In this document: one piece after another, positions 23,915 to 36,400 of the stretch
How the letters are laid out: each line of letters starts with the position of its first letter
Numbering within the stretch: the first letter of the stretch is position 1
Translations under genes and position numbers: made by a program
Source of the DNA: Glandiceps talaboti
Taxonomy: Eukaryota; Hemichordata; Enteropneusta; Spengelidae
Length of the DNA stretch: 64,000 bases
Reading direction: 5' to 3'
NCBI RefSeq assembly: GCF_964340395.1
Contig: NC_135556.1
Span: forward strand, 26,936,562 to 27,000,561
The notes under the pieces: generated by a model
Database searches by the model: none
Told to the model about the DNA's origin: nothing
The model's input: only the letters and a program-made list of their open reading frames with translations

Positions 23915-26900
23915 CTAGATTGGCAATTTGAAGGGTAACACACCAACAACTGTTTCTTTCAGATTGAAGCCTGCATATTTAAGCAGAAGACATTGTGTGA
24001 TACCCAGTGAACTTTGAACTAATAACGCTTTCAACATCTGGACACTTCTCTTGAATGGTGGTACTCTGTAAATGTACAAACAGTGAAACATCCATTTTTT
24101 TAACATCTATGAAATGTACAAACACAGAATTCAAAGTTCATTTCATACAATTGAACAATCCAACATTCCTGTCAATGAAAGACTGGATTGTTTGGAGGAA
24201 AAAGTAATAGCAGTGTCTCTGTTGTGCAGCTATAATCATCCTGTGATCAAGATGGTGTAAATATTGGAATTAGAACACATCAAGATCATGAAACCTTAGC
24301 AGAGATCTACTGTGAAACCATAGACCCTCCACCCACAGGATACGCAACCGCGGTAAACATTAAAGGATCTCTAAATGTTTATTGTACAATGTTTGTTTGC
24401 ATACATTAAGCTAAATAAGCATTCCTTGTCCGTTTCCGAGTTGTTCACACTCTCTGTGACTCAGTGATAGTTGCTCGCTATCCGACATGTTTTTGACTAA
24501 ATTTTCCAACCATTTCGAAGTTTACAACTGGTTGAAGACCCCAACAAGATATATAGTATTTTAGGTAAATGCATACATAGTCTTTCATGTATTTTGTTGT
24601 TCTATGGCATGAAAAGAAGCATTGATAGCGTAACTCTGCCAGAGTAGTAAGAGCATTGCAAACTATTTACCTTTTCTCTGCATCTTCAATGTAAGCATAG
24701 AAATACTCATTCCTTGCATGTAGATATACTAAACCAACAATAGATGCTGGTACTAGAGATAAAAACAGATACATTTGTAGACAATATTTGACATTGTTTG
24801 CACATTAACGATATAAAAACTTCACAATGATAGGTGGTATGATGACTAGAAAGACTAGCATCATTTGACACTATGGCATCCTAGTGAAATAATCTACATA
24901 ACCATCACTCTTGTCATATGTATGTTTATTCGTTCAAAAAGTTCCAATTTTTTTTTATATAACCATTAAAGGGAACACCATCCCATGAAATAAAGTCATT
25001 TTTATGAATTTACTTCTGGAGAATCATTTCATTATTTTACATCACCTAAATTACAAACGATTTCAGAGAAACATCAATTTGAAAATGTGCTTGATTTGAC
25101 TATTTTTGCTGTGGGCCACATTGCCTCATGGGAATCAGCAGAAATGTATATACAATAGGTGAACAATGAATATTCATGACTTCTAGGTGCTTATTACCTT
25201 CAATGAAAATGGCAAAATTTCAAAGAAAAAAGTTTAAGTTGAAAAAGAGAAAGAAATGAACAAAGGTAAACATGTTTCAAATTGAAAGAGTCAATGTCAA
25301 AGGTCAATGTCAAAGGTCAATATAAGTTTATATAATGTTGTGTGTTTATGATATTGAACGAAATACATACTTGGGTTGAAGAAGAGTGCATCCATCCACA
25401 GGGCAACCAGGAACATTGGCATAAATTCCACAGTGTTCTGTCTGTTATAATTCAATCAAATACTGTCAGTTACAAATCTCTCATTATAGAGATTCTCAAG
25501 CTATGTAATCACTTTTTTAATACCATAAAAATAAACACCTTGCTACAGTCATCTACAGATTACCAAATCACATACACATTAAGATGAAAATTTAAAACAA
25601 ATGGTTTATTTATTTATTTAGACTCAGAGTTCCTCACTTCTGCACTCATCAGATGGCTAAACTGATATTGCACTCATCAGATGGCTAAACTGATGTAAAC
25701 TATAAGACTAACTTCAGTTCTACTAGTCATATCTACACAAACACACACACTTCTGTACATGTTACACCCAATCCGTGAAACTGCCCAATTCATGAAATGT
25801 GCATGCAACTTTGCCCAGTTCATGAAATGGTCTACCTTATGCAAATGAGAGTATAGATTACAATATAAAAGGGCGAAATTAAATTTTTGGGGCAAGAGTT
25901 TTGAACTGGGGTGTTGATTATCGAACTCTATTAAAAACACAAGCTACACTGAATTATAATACAATAAGAATTGTGAAATGATGAGTTTGTAAATACATGA
26001 TAATAAAGTTGTTTGATTGATATTTATTTTGTGTGTGTCCTATAAAAGATGCTCATTTCATGTACTGGGCATATCTTACCATACCCACTTCATAACCTGG
26101 GCAACACGATTGACTATTTCATGAACTGGGCAAAGTTACCTAGTAGACCCATTTCATGAATTGGGCAATTTCACAGATTGGGTGTAACATATGTATATGT
26201 ATACACATATCAGTGTGTACAAAATGTATACTTCAATATTTTTATTAATATTTTTCTTGGTTCCGGCAAGGAAAATATGAGTGACCTATGGGATGATCGC
26301 ACAATGTCGCACAAGCTCAACAAACAAACATTGTTCGTTTAGGTCCAAACCTCCTCCCCTTTCCCCTAAACAAACATTCACAAGTGCGACATCAAACATT
26401 TATATATGATGTAAACTATGATGAAAACTGTAGTGGTCACATCACTACGATCGATTGTAAACATATTGAAATATTACCAGAAATCCAGCACCATATCTCA
26501 TGTTAGAACTTGAAGTAAACTTTTTATCAACTTATCAACATCTCAGTAGCAAATACAGAAACTGTTTACCATTGAAGGTGTGAAAGTTTTCGAAATTTGG
26601 TTAAAAGCATGAAAATGAAGTTCAGAAATCGCATTGACACCAGACCCCCTTCCCTAAATGAACAAAGTTCACTTATTGAGCTTTTGTGATCGTCCCTAAG
26701 GGGCCTTGTCACTATGAGCCACTAGATGAGTAGTGACGAATATTTTCCAGTTGAATGAAATGACATATTGGGAATGATATGATACCTCCTCAAGAATAAT
26801 TTATTAAAAATCAGGAAAAATAATCAAGGTGACTTGGAACATTTTGACTCATATTTCTAGCATCGCAAAACTAGTGACATAGACACAGCTTGTCATGATG

Positions 26901-28730
26901 TAGAATGACCAGGGTATATACTCCATATTTTCTGTTCAAAGATAATTGGCTTGAGTATGGTATAAATGATTCTACATATCATACTGCACACATATTCATA
27001 AGTTTTACGACAAAAACAAAAACTACTGTAGATACATACTGTGCACGAATGGCTCTTTCAAACATTGGTTCTCCTGTTATTGCTGGTGGGGTGATTTTGT
27101 GTTTCTGTCTCTGCTTACCTACAGCCAGGGCAAAATTACCTGTCAATTTGTAAAAGTTATATGAAATGAATGTTAATATGATATGCAGTGAGTGGAACTC
27201 TATTAGTAGAAGTCTTTTTAAAAAAAACACACATTAAGAAGGATATTATGGGATGGTGTACATGTATTGGAACTATACTTTTTACCACAGGCACTCGAAT
27301 CAATCTGTATGATTTTTTTAAATGTATTAATATACATTTATTTTTTTTAAATCATTTTTTACCAAGAGACTGAGCTAAGTGGTTTCAGTGTCACACATCA
27401 GTAAATTGTAGAGATTACCATTTGATGCATTTATGGTGACAAAGTGATCACAGATCGACAGTAAACAATGGTGATGCCATGGTGACTACAGAATATATCC
27501 TGAGCCATGGAAATTTTTTATGATATACACGTGAATTGAATTGTATTACATATATAGGTGGAGTACCTTTACACACTATTTTACATGTACTATAGACTAT
27601 CTACTTGTGTTTGACTACCTCAAAAATGATGGATTGATTTATACTTTTATGGCATATAAACAATATTGCTCATAGTACTCATGGACTGTTTTAATAGATA
27701 AAAGTTTACTCAGTACAAAGTTGAACTATAGAGTGTCACAATGGAATACACTACTCACAAACCATTGGTAATTATTAACAGAATGTCTGTAATTCAATGA
27801 CCAGCTTTGGTACACACTTTTTTTAACCGTTTCCTTGCTTAGCAATATAGTAATTACAACGACAAATAAAGATGCATACACACACTGTAAAGACACAGGT
27901 ACTCGAATCAATCTGTACGATTTTTAAAAAAAATAAATATGTATGGTGTCTTATTTACCATACATTTTTTTTTTAAACCATACAGATTGATTCAAGTACC
28001 TTTGGTAATAGACAAAGTACTGTACATTTGGCTTGAAATTATCAATCAATGATTGAATGAAACACAACTTTGTTACATGTAATACATTGTCAACTTGCGG
28101 ACATGCACACATTCTCGACCGGTAAACACCCCACCCCACCCCCACCACCACCACCACCACCCCCACCCCAGCCACCACCACCACCACCACCACCACCACC
28201 ACCACCACCACCACCACCACCACCACCATCCTTGACTTCCATGCATGAACACTGAAACTCAGACCACCAAGAGACTTAAGTCTGGGTAGTATTTCAGGGG
28301 ATGATGGTTCACTATGCAAATGCATAATCTCTAGAGACAAGCCAAATCCACAGTACATCTTGATGAGTATCTTGTGGGCTGTGATGATGCCGTCTCGTGG
28401 CAGAAAATTTATCATTTGTCTGCCAATTTTCTTTACATATTCCTACACACATCTAGTTCATAGACCGTGAGTATCAAGTAATTGCCAAATCATGTCTCAG
28501 GCTCATTGGAACCCATACGCGACTGTGGTCGACAGCTGTGTACTGCATTGAGGTCATCGTCAGTGTGTGATGTACAAATAAGGCAGTGATATGCAGGAAC
28601 CGCAAAACTGTGGCGACACATTTTTAAGATCACACCGTCTTTCATCGTAACGTTACTTACCAAGTTGATAGGCTGCCAACAGGGACACTATTGCTGGGAA
28701 AACGATATTTTCTAACTCGATAGCAGTCAT
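23915..28730 (-). CDS. MGST2: MAPEG membrane enzyme, microsomal glutathione S-transferase 2 / LTC4 synthase-like
   Basis: Five exons: 28661-28730 (ATG at 28730), 27040-27139, 25371-25441, 24671-24752 and 23915-24065 (TAG). All junctions are GT-AG with phases 1, 2, 1, 2, giving 157 aa against about 150 for the family. Four hydrophobic segments fit the MAPEG four-helix bundle in ER or nuclear membrane. Family blocks are [31 protein letters not shown] and [20 protein letters not shown]. By a constant offset of +4 to human LTC4 synthase, glutathione-site residues R51, N55, E58, R90, Y93 and Y97 correspond to R55, N59, E62, R94, Y97 and Y101; catalytic R104 corresponds to R108. R31 is Gln35. The family conjugates glutathione to lipid epoxides such as LTA4. 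MGST2 versus LTC4S cannot be separated here; NxVEF resembles MGST2 more. Confidence 0.92.
24317..24335. repeat. CCATAGACCCTCCAC element end, in an MGST2-like intron
   Basis: The same word occurs at about 53721 and, as a perfect palindrome, at 57317-57352. It looks like the terminus of a small inverted-repeat transposon family. Confidence 0.45.
26268..26755. mobile_element. Putative inverted-repeat element in MGST2-like intron 2
   Basis: The left arm has GGAAAATATGAGTGAC, GATGATCGCAC and AAGCTCAACAA; the right arm has the inverse order TTATTGAGCTTTTGTGATCG, GTCACTAT and GAATATTTTCC. The arms are imperfect. There is no coding capacity, and no clear target-site duplication was found. Confidence 0.45.
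26736..26975. repeat. Dispersed repeat B, copy 1
   Basis: Shares TTGAATGAAATGACATATTG, GAATGACCAGGGTATATACT and CCATATTTTCTGTTCAAAGA with copies at 32262-32531 and (3' part only) 29580-29675. It overlaps the right end of the inverted-repeat element beside it, so the two may be parts of one larger repeat. Confidence 0.6.
27288..27372. repeat. Palindromic MITE family C, diverged copy
   Basis: It starts with GCACTCGAATCAATCTGTAT and then poly-T, ATTAATATACAT and poly-T again. It shares its left end with the better copy at 27896-28005. Confidence 0.5.
27896..28005. mobile_element. Palindromic MITE family C in MGST2-like intron 1
   Basis: AGGTACTCGAATCAATCTGT on the left and ACAGATTGATTCAAGTACCT on the right form near-perfect inverted ends around an A/T-rich centre that contains TATGTATGGTGTC and ACCATACA. 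It is about 110 bp long. Confidence 0.7.
28129..28229. repeat. (CCA)n / (CCCCA)n microsatellite
   Basis: About 100 bp of CCACCA triplets in MGST2-like intron 1. It gives poly-Pro, poly-His and poly-Val open frames that are repeat artefacts. Confidence 0.95.
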
Positions 28731-29204
28731 CTTGCTATGGATTAATGGGCACTGGATGATATAAAATAGTCAGTCACCCCGGGTCAGTCACACGCTGCGC
28801 TGATGTGTAAAGAATCAATGGAATATGGTGCAGATCTAATGTCAATCATGTCAATTTGCACCGCCCATTATTAACCTTTAACCCCAGGCCCTGGCAACTC
28901 AGGTGAAACTTAGCATCAGATACACAGGTACGAATCGAATACGGATACACAGTATAGATATCTATTTTAGGCACCTAGTAACATTTCGTATTGTTCAAAG
29001 CTCTTCAAAAAAAATAAAGTTGTCTATCTTTATCATAATGTACAACAGAAATCCTGCAAGTGATTACACTAAACTACTAAATAGACTGTTGAAAGTTACT
29101 TCTGCCCTTGGTGCTCAATATCCCATTAAAGATATACCTAATTATTTCTCGTACTATCATATTTAGTTTGATGACTACTTAAGTTATGTAATATATTAGA
29201 TTAA
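28731..29204. other. Upstream region of the MGST2-like gene
   Basis: The stretch before the MGST2-like ATG. I see no clear TATA box in a fixed place. The sequence CACGCTGCGC near 28790 keeps CpG dinucleotides. No other gene was recognised. Confidence 0.35.
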
Positions 29205-29505
29205 AACAGTACCATTTATCAAAATTTAGGCTATCAAAAGTGATCATAAGTAGAGATCATCAAGGTATAGAAATATGAAGAAAATGTACCCCAAGATTAC
29301 ATTTGAAGAAAAGAGTTTGTCACAGACATGCAATCAATCACAATCATGAAATAGACGATCAGTATCACTTGTTATTTTCATGTAAGGAGCACAGATTTGA
29401 CAGAGTTATATTGTTCCAGAATTGTAATTTAAATACTTCTGCTTTTTCCATTATCTCACAAGTCTGGATGTCAACGTGGTCTTTAAACCACTAATGTTAG
29501 TGGAA
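29205..29505 (+). mobile_element. Non-LTR retrotransposon (LINE) 3' remnant, copy 1
   Basis: The frames spell TKFRLSKVIISRDHQGIEI, then RVCHRHAINHNHEIDDQYH and LLFSCKEHRFDRV. This follows the C-terminal pattern of many invertebrate LINE polymerases: K-F-R-(L/I)-S...(I/V)E...R-(V/I)-C...(D/E)-D-x-x-H-(F/L)-L-F-x-C. Frames shift within the remnant, and one expected Cys of the CxxC pair reads as His. The family name cannot be given from this fragment. Confidence 0.55.
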
Positions 29506-30401
29506 GTGTAAATCGTAATGATTCCATACAGGGACTATAGACTAACAAGTGTGCTGTGCTAAATGGACAAAGAAGACACAGGCTGTTGTGATGTGGATGA
29601 CCAGGGCATATAGCCTTTATTTGCTGTTCAAAGACAATAACATGGCTTGTGCATGGTATAATAAGGTGTATTGTGTTATCATGTAAACTATTTTGTTTAA
29701 AATTAACAGATCAAAGTTTTATTCGATGGTATTTAACCGATAATTTGATTGCAGTACACAAACATTTTTTATGAAGGAATTTCAGGTAAAAATGAGTGTA
29801 ATTCATATTTGTTAGATGCCTTGTATAAAAAGGATCAAAGTACAATACTTGTATATGCATAATTCTTCTAATTTAATGTTATTAATGCTTCATACAAAAG
29901 TGATCAATGCTCTAACTACACTTTGTTTGACAAATTGCTTTCAGTGTTGTATTCAGTCCCTGTACACAAGGGATCCAAGTTAAATCAGTTTGTTCTATGT
30001 ACCAGAGATTACTTGCACTGGTGTGCATGCATACAAGTGGTATTTGCACTGCAGTGCTATACTAAAAACACTATTGCATACCTGCATGCAAATGATTAGC
30101 AGATGAGGATGAGATCTTGTTCATTCTACACAAAATCGTGTGATCACATTATATTATTAGTGTCATTTTTACGGAAATTTGCTGTTTTTGGATAAACATA
30201 TGCAAATAATATGAAGAGAACCGATGACACACGAGTGCAAGTGTGGGTATTAGGGATATATGCTCATGAAAGTACTGCTGCAGAAATTTAACACTGCAAG
30301 CACTTGTGCATGTAAATACCCCAAGTATATGCCATACTTGCACTTGCACATCATAGGGTTGTGTTATATTACTGATATAGGGTTGTGTTATATTACTGAT
30401 T
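29506..30401. other. Between LINE remnant and PRMT9 3' end; no gene
   Basis: Holds a partial copy of dispersed repeat B at 29580-29675 and presumably the PRMT9 3' untranslated region toward 30401. A TTTATT at about 29611 is a distant AATAAA on the - strand. No exon was seen. Confidence 0.4.
29580..29675. repeat. Dispersed repeat B, 3' part
   Basis: GATGACCAGGGCATATAG, TTGCTGTTCAAAGACAAT and GCATGGTATAA match the distal parts of the copies ending at 26975 and 32531. Confidence 0.6.
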
Positions 30402-33400
30402 TCATGATACAATACTGATATCAATACAACTCTTCTGTAGAGTCACTTTCATTTCTACGCTATCTCCTTTGACAACATTGACATTATCCTCTAGAATGAT
30501 AGCTGACTGTTGCCAATGTGTTACATCATCTAATGTTGATATTATGGTGTCTTCATCCATGTGTAAATCATACCAAATTAGAACAGCATGGAGAGTACCA
30601 GTTGTAGATACAGGTACTGTTAGACATGTCTTAGTATCAAGTGGGTGTGAATCAAGGTCAAGGTCAGCTGTCCAGTCTATGTCCATGATATGGAATGATG
30701 GTGTTAGGCTGTGGTGTGGCAAAGTGGATAAGTTGATATCCATATGAGTGCTGGTCTGAAAGAGAAAATAAGACATTCAGAAAAGATTACAAGAGAATGG
30801 TAAGTATAAATACAAAGTGTCTACTGATATGCAGCAATCATCAGCTGAACTTTTGGCTTCTGAAAGTAATCTGAAAGGAGAGGTTAGTTGTGACAATTTG
30901 GATGTGTATTTGTCAAATTTTCACACACTCTATTAAATTGACATGGAATAATTGAATCGGAGTTGCTTGATTTTAACTTGTATATCACTTCTAATGGGAA
31001 ACTTGTTGCCTTGGTCTTATTTTAACAGTTCCCATGGAAATGGACTTCAGACAAGTGAATAGCAAACTTAAGAATCTGACTCCCTAAAGCTTTCACAGTA
31101 GCCATTTTTAGAGACACAGAATGCCATTCACTGAAACCAACTAAACAAATGTACTCAGATGTGTTAAATTTGAAATATAAATACACCACATCAAAATGTA
31201 CAGACAGCCTTCCACTATGTTAGACTAAAGTCAATATTGACTGCCTTCCATGATGACCATTGCATTTGTGTCATTCCATAGCACCAGCCTTCCATTATAA
31301 CTTCCTAAAGGTTTCTTGTATACACTGTTATGTAAAATGCTTACCTTGTACATATTGATGAATGGTGCTATGTGTAAGCCAAGGGTGTTGTCATCATTCA
31401 TAACCCGACTTTCTTCCAGCAATGTGTCCGACTCTATACAAATACCATGTATGCTGACTCCACATGGAATGATACAGGCATTGGGATGTAGATAGCTGGC
31501 TCTATAACACACAAATGATCAACTTTATGTTACATGTACTTACTTCTAAGGAAGCAAAATAATTTGAATATGTGATTTTGATATAATATCTTTCAACATC
31601 AGCTAGAATCAATACTAAACTTTTGAGTAGCTTTAACAAAATATTTCAATTTATACCATTTTCTAGTATTTTTTCTCAAGCTACATAAAAGGTTTAGTCA
31701 ACAGAAAAAAAGTAAATACATGGCCGGGAGGGTGGGGGTGGGTGGCAAACTGCAACTATTCTAAAAATAGACATCTAAACAAAGGCACTGGGCACTTGCC
31801 CATGTGAGGGCGCTAATGCAACTGAATATAGTAGGTTCAGGTAATTGGAACCAACATTTTACTTTCCACAGCCTTATAAATGTTAGCCCAAGGAATGGAA
31901 ATCATGTTTTCCCCTCCCCCTCCCTCCCTCCTCCAATGTTATCATATTCACATACATTATCAAAATTCTGAGAGAATATTTGGATTGCTAGTAGTAATGC
32001 TTTGTACTGGTGTCATTGTTTGATTGAGAGACACAAAATACTGGGCTGATAATTAATAAAGCAAATGTAACAGTATACCTTACACTTGATATGGAAACTA
32101 TCAACAATTATGGCAAGCAGGGAAAATGCTTTAGTTTGGTGGTATGAGTCCAAGATATTTAAAGCAAAGATATTTACACATGTCCAATCCTTAATGTCCA
32201 ACTTTTAGACATTATTCCCAAAATTTTAGATATTCTCCTCCCAGTATTTGTCTACATTCAAAGACTAGTAGTGACTTCATATCATGAGTATTTTCAGCTG
32301 AATGAAGGAACATATTGAGCAATAGTATGATCATACCTACAGGTGCAAGTATAATTTATGCAAAAATAAATAACAACAATGGACATTTTAAAGATTTTAA
32401 CTCGTATTTCATGCACCACAGAACAAACATAGACATATACTATTGTGACATAGAACAACCAGGATATAAATCCCATATTTTCTGTTTTCAAATGTGTACA
32501 ACAATAGCCTGCATGTGCTATATAATAACTTGTGTATCATTTATACTGACCTTGCGATAGCTACATCTTCTACAATCTGTTGTTTTATACTACCAGTCCT
32601 TTCCACTACATCAACAATCAATAGATCCACCTTATCATTGGTTTCTATGTCAGTGTATTCAATCTTATCATCAGCTATATCATTACACTCACATAGACAC
32701 TGTAAAATAGCCTGGCAGTCTAATGATTGGTTAGGATACAACACTTTACTACATCCAGCTTGGGCAGCATACATGCCACCAAGAGAGAAATTATGGCTAA
32801 TATCCATGGCAACAAAGTTTTGACTCGGTGTCTCTTCTTCTTTTGTACCACACTGGGATTTCTCTTGTTTGTCTTTACATCTCTTAGCAACACATCTGGA
32901 TATGGCATTTTGCATGGCAGTTTGATATGTTGAGTCATTTATTGCTGAGATTTCTTCACATGATAGAGTGAAATGCTGAGTTATATCTTTCTTAGAGTCA
33001 GCAACTTGATTTGATTCAGGGGTGATGTTAGCGCATTCTGTGGTATTAGTCATGTCTTTATCACATGGCAAAGTATCAGTCCTGCCTTTATCACATGGCA
33101 CTGTATCAGTCCTGTCTTTATCAGATGGCATGGCATCAGCCCTGTCTTTATCACATGGCACTGTATCAGTCCTGTCTTTATCAGATGGCATGACATCAGC
33201 CCTGTCTTTATCACATGGCACTGCATCAGTTCTATCTTTACGAGATGGCATGGCATCAGTCATGTCTTTATCACATGGCACTGTATCAGTTCTATCTTTA
33301 CCAGATGACATGGTATTAGTCATGTCTTTATCAGATGACACTGTATCAGTCATGTCTTTATCAGATGATACTGTATCGGTCCTGTATTTATAAGATGGCA

Positions 33401-36400
33401 CTGTACCAGTCCTGTCTTTATCACATGGCACTGTATCAGTGCTGTCTTTATCTGATGGCACTGTATCAGTCCTGTCTTTATCTGATGTTACTCTACCAGT
33501 CCTGTCTGTATCACATGGCATGGCATCAGTCCTTACTTTATCAAATGGCACTGTATCAGTACCATCTTTATCTGATGGCACTGTATCAGTGCTGTCTTTA
33601 TCTGATGGCACTGTATCAGTGCTGTCTTTATCTGATGGCACTGTATCAGTCCTGTCTTTATCTGATGGTACTGTACCAGTCCTGTCTTTATCACATGGCA
33701 TGGCATCAGTCCTTACTTTATCAAATGGCACTGTATCAGTCCCTTCTTTATCACATGGCATACTGCCAGTGCCAACTTGTTGTACATCATCCACTCTGCT
33801 TACATCAAAGGATAGGTGGTTTTGCTGGCAAGTTACTTTTACTGTAACTTTGTTTCCTGTCTCTACAGTAGCACTACCTGAATATAAACAAGTGAAGTAT
33901 TCCAGGTGAAGAGAATGTAAATATTCTTAACTCACAACAACAAGTTTTTAACTAGAAACCCAAGACTATCAAGCTCACTAGGATAATCCTCCCTATAGAA
34001 ACCTAGACTTCAAAACTCACCATGGTACTGCTCCCGAAACCCTACAATTCCAAACTCACCATGACACACCTCCATATAGAAACCCTAGAATTCCAAACTC
34101 ACCACGATACACCTCCATATAGAAACCCTACAATTCCAAACTCACCATGACACACATCCATATAGAAACCCTAGAATTCCAAACTCACCATGACACACAT
34201 CCATATAGAAACCCTAGAATTCCAAACTCACCATGACACACCTCCATATAGAAACCCTACAATTCCAAACTCACCATGACACACATCCATATAGAAACCC
34301 TACAATTCCAAACTCACCACGATACACCTCCATATAGAAACCCTACAATTCCAAACTCACCACGATACACCTCCATATAGAAACCCTACAATTCCAAACT
34401 CACCATGACACACCTCCATATAGAAACTCTAGAATTCCAAACTCACCATGACACACATCCATATAGAAACCCTAGAATTCAAAACTCACCATGACACACA
34501 TCCATATAGAAACCCTAGAATTCCAAACTCACCATGACACACCTCCATATAGAAACCCTACAATTCCAAACTCACCATGATACTGCTAATATATAGAAAC
34601 CCTAGAAATCCAAACTCACCATGACACACCTCCATATAGAAACTCTAGAATTCCAAACTCACCATGACACACATCCATATAGAAACCCTACAATTCCAAA
34701 CTCACCATGATACTGCTAATATATAGAAACCCTAGAATTCCAAACTCACCATGACACACATCCATATAGAAACCCTACAATTCCAAACTCACCATGATAA
34801 TGCTAATATATAGAAACTCTAGAATTCCAAACTCACCATGACACACCTCCATATAGAAACCCTACAATTCCAAACTCACCATGACACACATCCATATAGA
34901 AACCCTAGAATTCCAAACTCACCATGATACTGCTAATATATAGAAACCCTAGAATTCCAAACTCACCATGACACACATCCATATAGAAACCCTACAATTC
35001 CAAACTCACCATGATACTGCTAATATATAGAAACTCTAGAATTCCAAACTCACCATGACACTGCTCCATATAGATAGGATATACAGCTTGTTCCCAGCAA
35101 CTTTGACTTTGTGGTGATGTACTCAGATGTGTATGTTGATCCAGCTGTAAAGTAAACCAACACACAACTGCATCAAGCTGACCTGTCTTCACAGTTTGTA
35201 GATGATAGATCTTTGGTGGAGTGTTTGGCGTTGAGGAAAGCATCACCTGGAAAGTGTTAATTAATACACGAAAGTGAATATTTTTGGCAGTGAAATGACA
35301 TGCTAACAAAATCAGAGAAGATGTATTCTACAGCTTGATTTCCTGATTCTTACAGCTTTATGACATTCTTGTAAGATTATGTATCTGACGATGATTGTTG
35401 TAGTTGTTTGAAAAATTATAAAAGGTGTCGATGATAAAAAATATTAAGTTCTTTAACTATGAAATTGACTTTTTGAATAATAGTTATTTTAAGCATTTGA
35501 ACCTAGCTACAGTATGACATTGTTAATACACTATGATAACTTTTGGTACACAGAGTGATGATATCATTTTGCAGCTTTGAACAACCACTATCTTTAGGAA
35601 ATATTTCTAAGCTGAAATAAATTTTCTTCTACATTTTCTTAGACAGCTGAAGAATAGTATGGTGAAATATTAACAACTAACCTGTGGGTGGTTGAAATCT
35701 AATGTTATAACTTGGAAAACTTCAGTCAATGCAGTGTAACCACCTTTCAATCTGTTAAGTACTTCACTGGTATATGGGTCTTCAGTTAGACTAACATCAT
35801 TGAGGTTGGTGGCCATACAATTGCTAATAATTTCACTCTTGCTTAAATCTAAATTACCAATCTTCTTCTGTATCACTCTAGTAGAATGAAATATATGTAT
35901 CACAGAATAGGAGGATTATTGTTATAGAAAATAATATTAAAGGAATCAAACAAAATTACATTGAAAATTATTTTTTCTTGAATTGCTGAATAATAATATG
36001 ACTTCTATGTATAGTATGCAAATAATAAGTTATAATAAAAATACCTAGTTTTTGTTTTCTAGTTTTACATTAAATTGATTCACTCTGAAAAGTCATTTCT
36101 ATTCAATCAATAAATCAATCAATCAAATTTCTACAGCACCAATTTCCAGAGAAATGTTCTGTTTAGTAGCACTGAATGGCTAAAGCACACCATATGCTTT
36201 GGTGAACAAATAAGTCTTCAGTTTTGTTTTGAAACGATCCAGGCTGGAGGCTTGGTGAATGTCAAGTGGCAAAGAGTTTCATTCCTATAAACGTATTTAT
36301 GACTTTTTAGCCTATAAGGACATCGTTTATCTTTGAAAAATTGGAAATAAAGGTGACACAAAATTGGTGGTGTTCAGGAAATGTTTACCTGTGTTGCTGC

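Noticed and set aside
27951-28415. 154-codon - strand frame with poly-Val
   Set aside because: Created by the CCA microsatellite in MGST2-like intron 1; no splice or family support.
33022-33909. Plus-strand open frames of 123, 156 and 170 codons ([10 protein letters not shown]- and LYQSCLY-type)
   Set aside because: They are antisense readings of the 30-bp repeat in PRMT9 exon 8. A 30-bp unit keeps all frames in step, and the - strand frame is the one continuous with conserved PRMT9 sequence.
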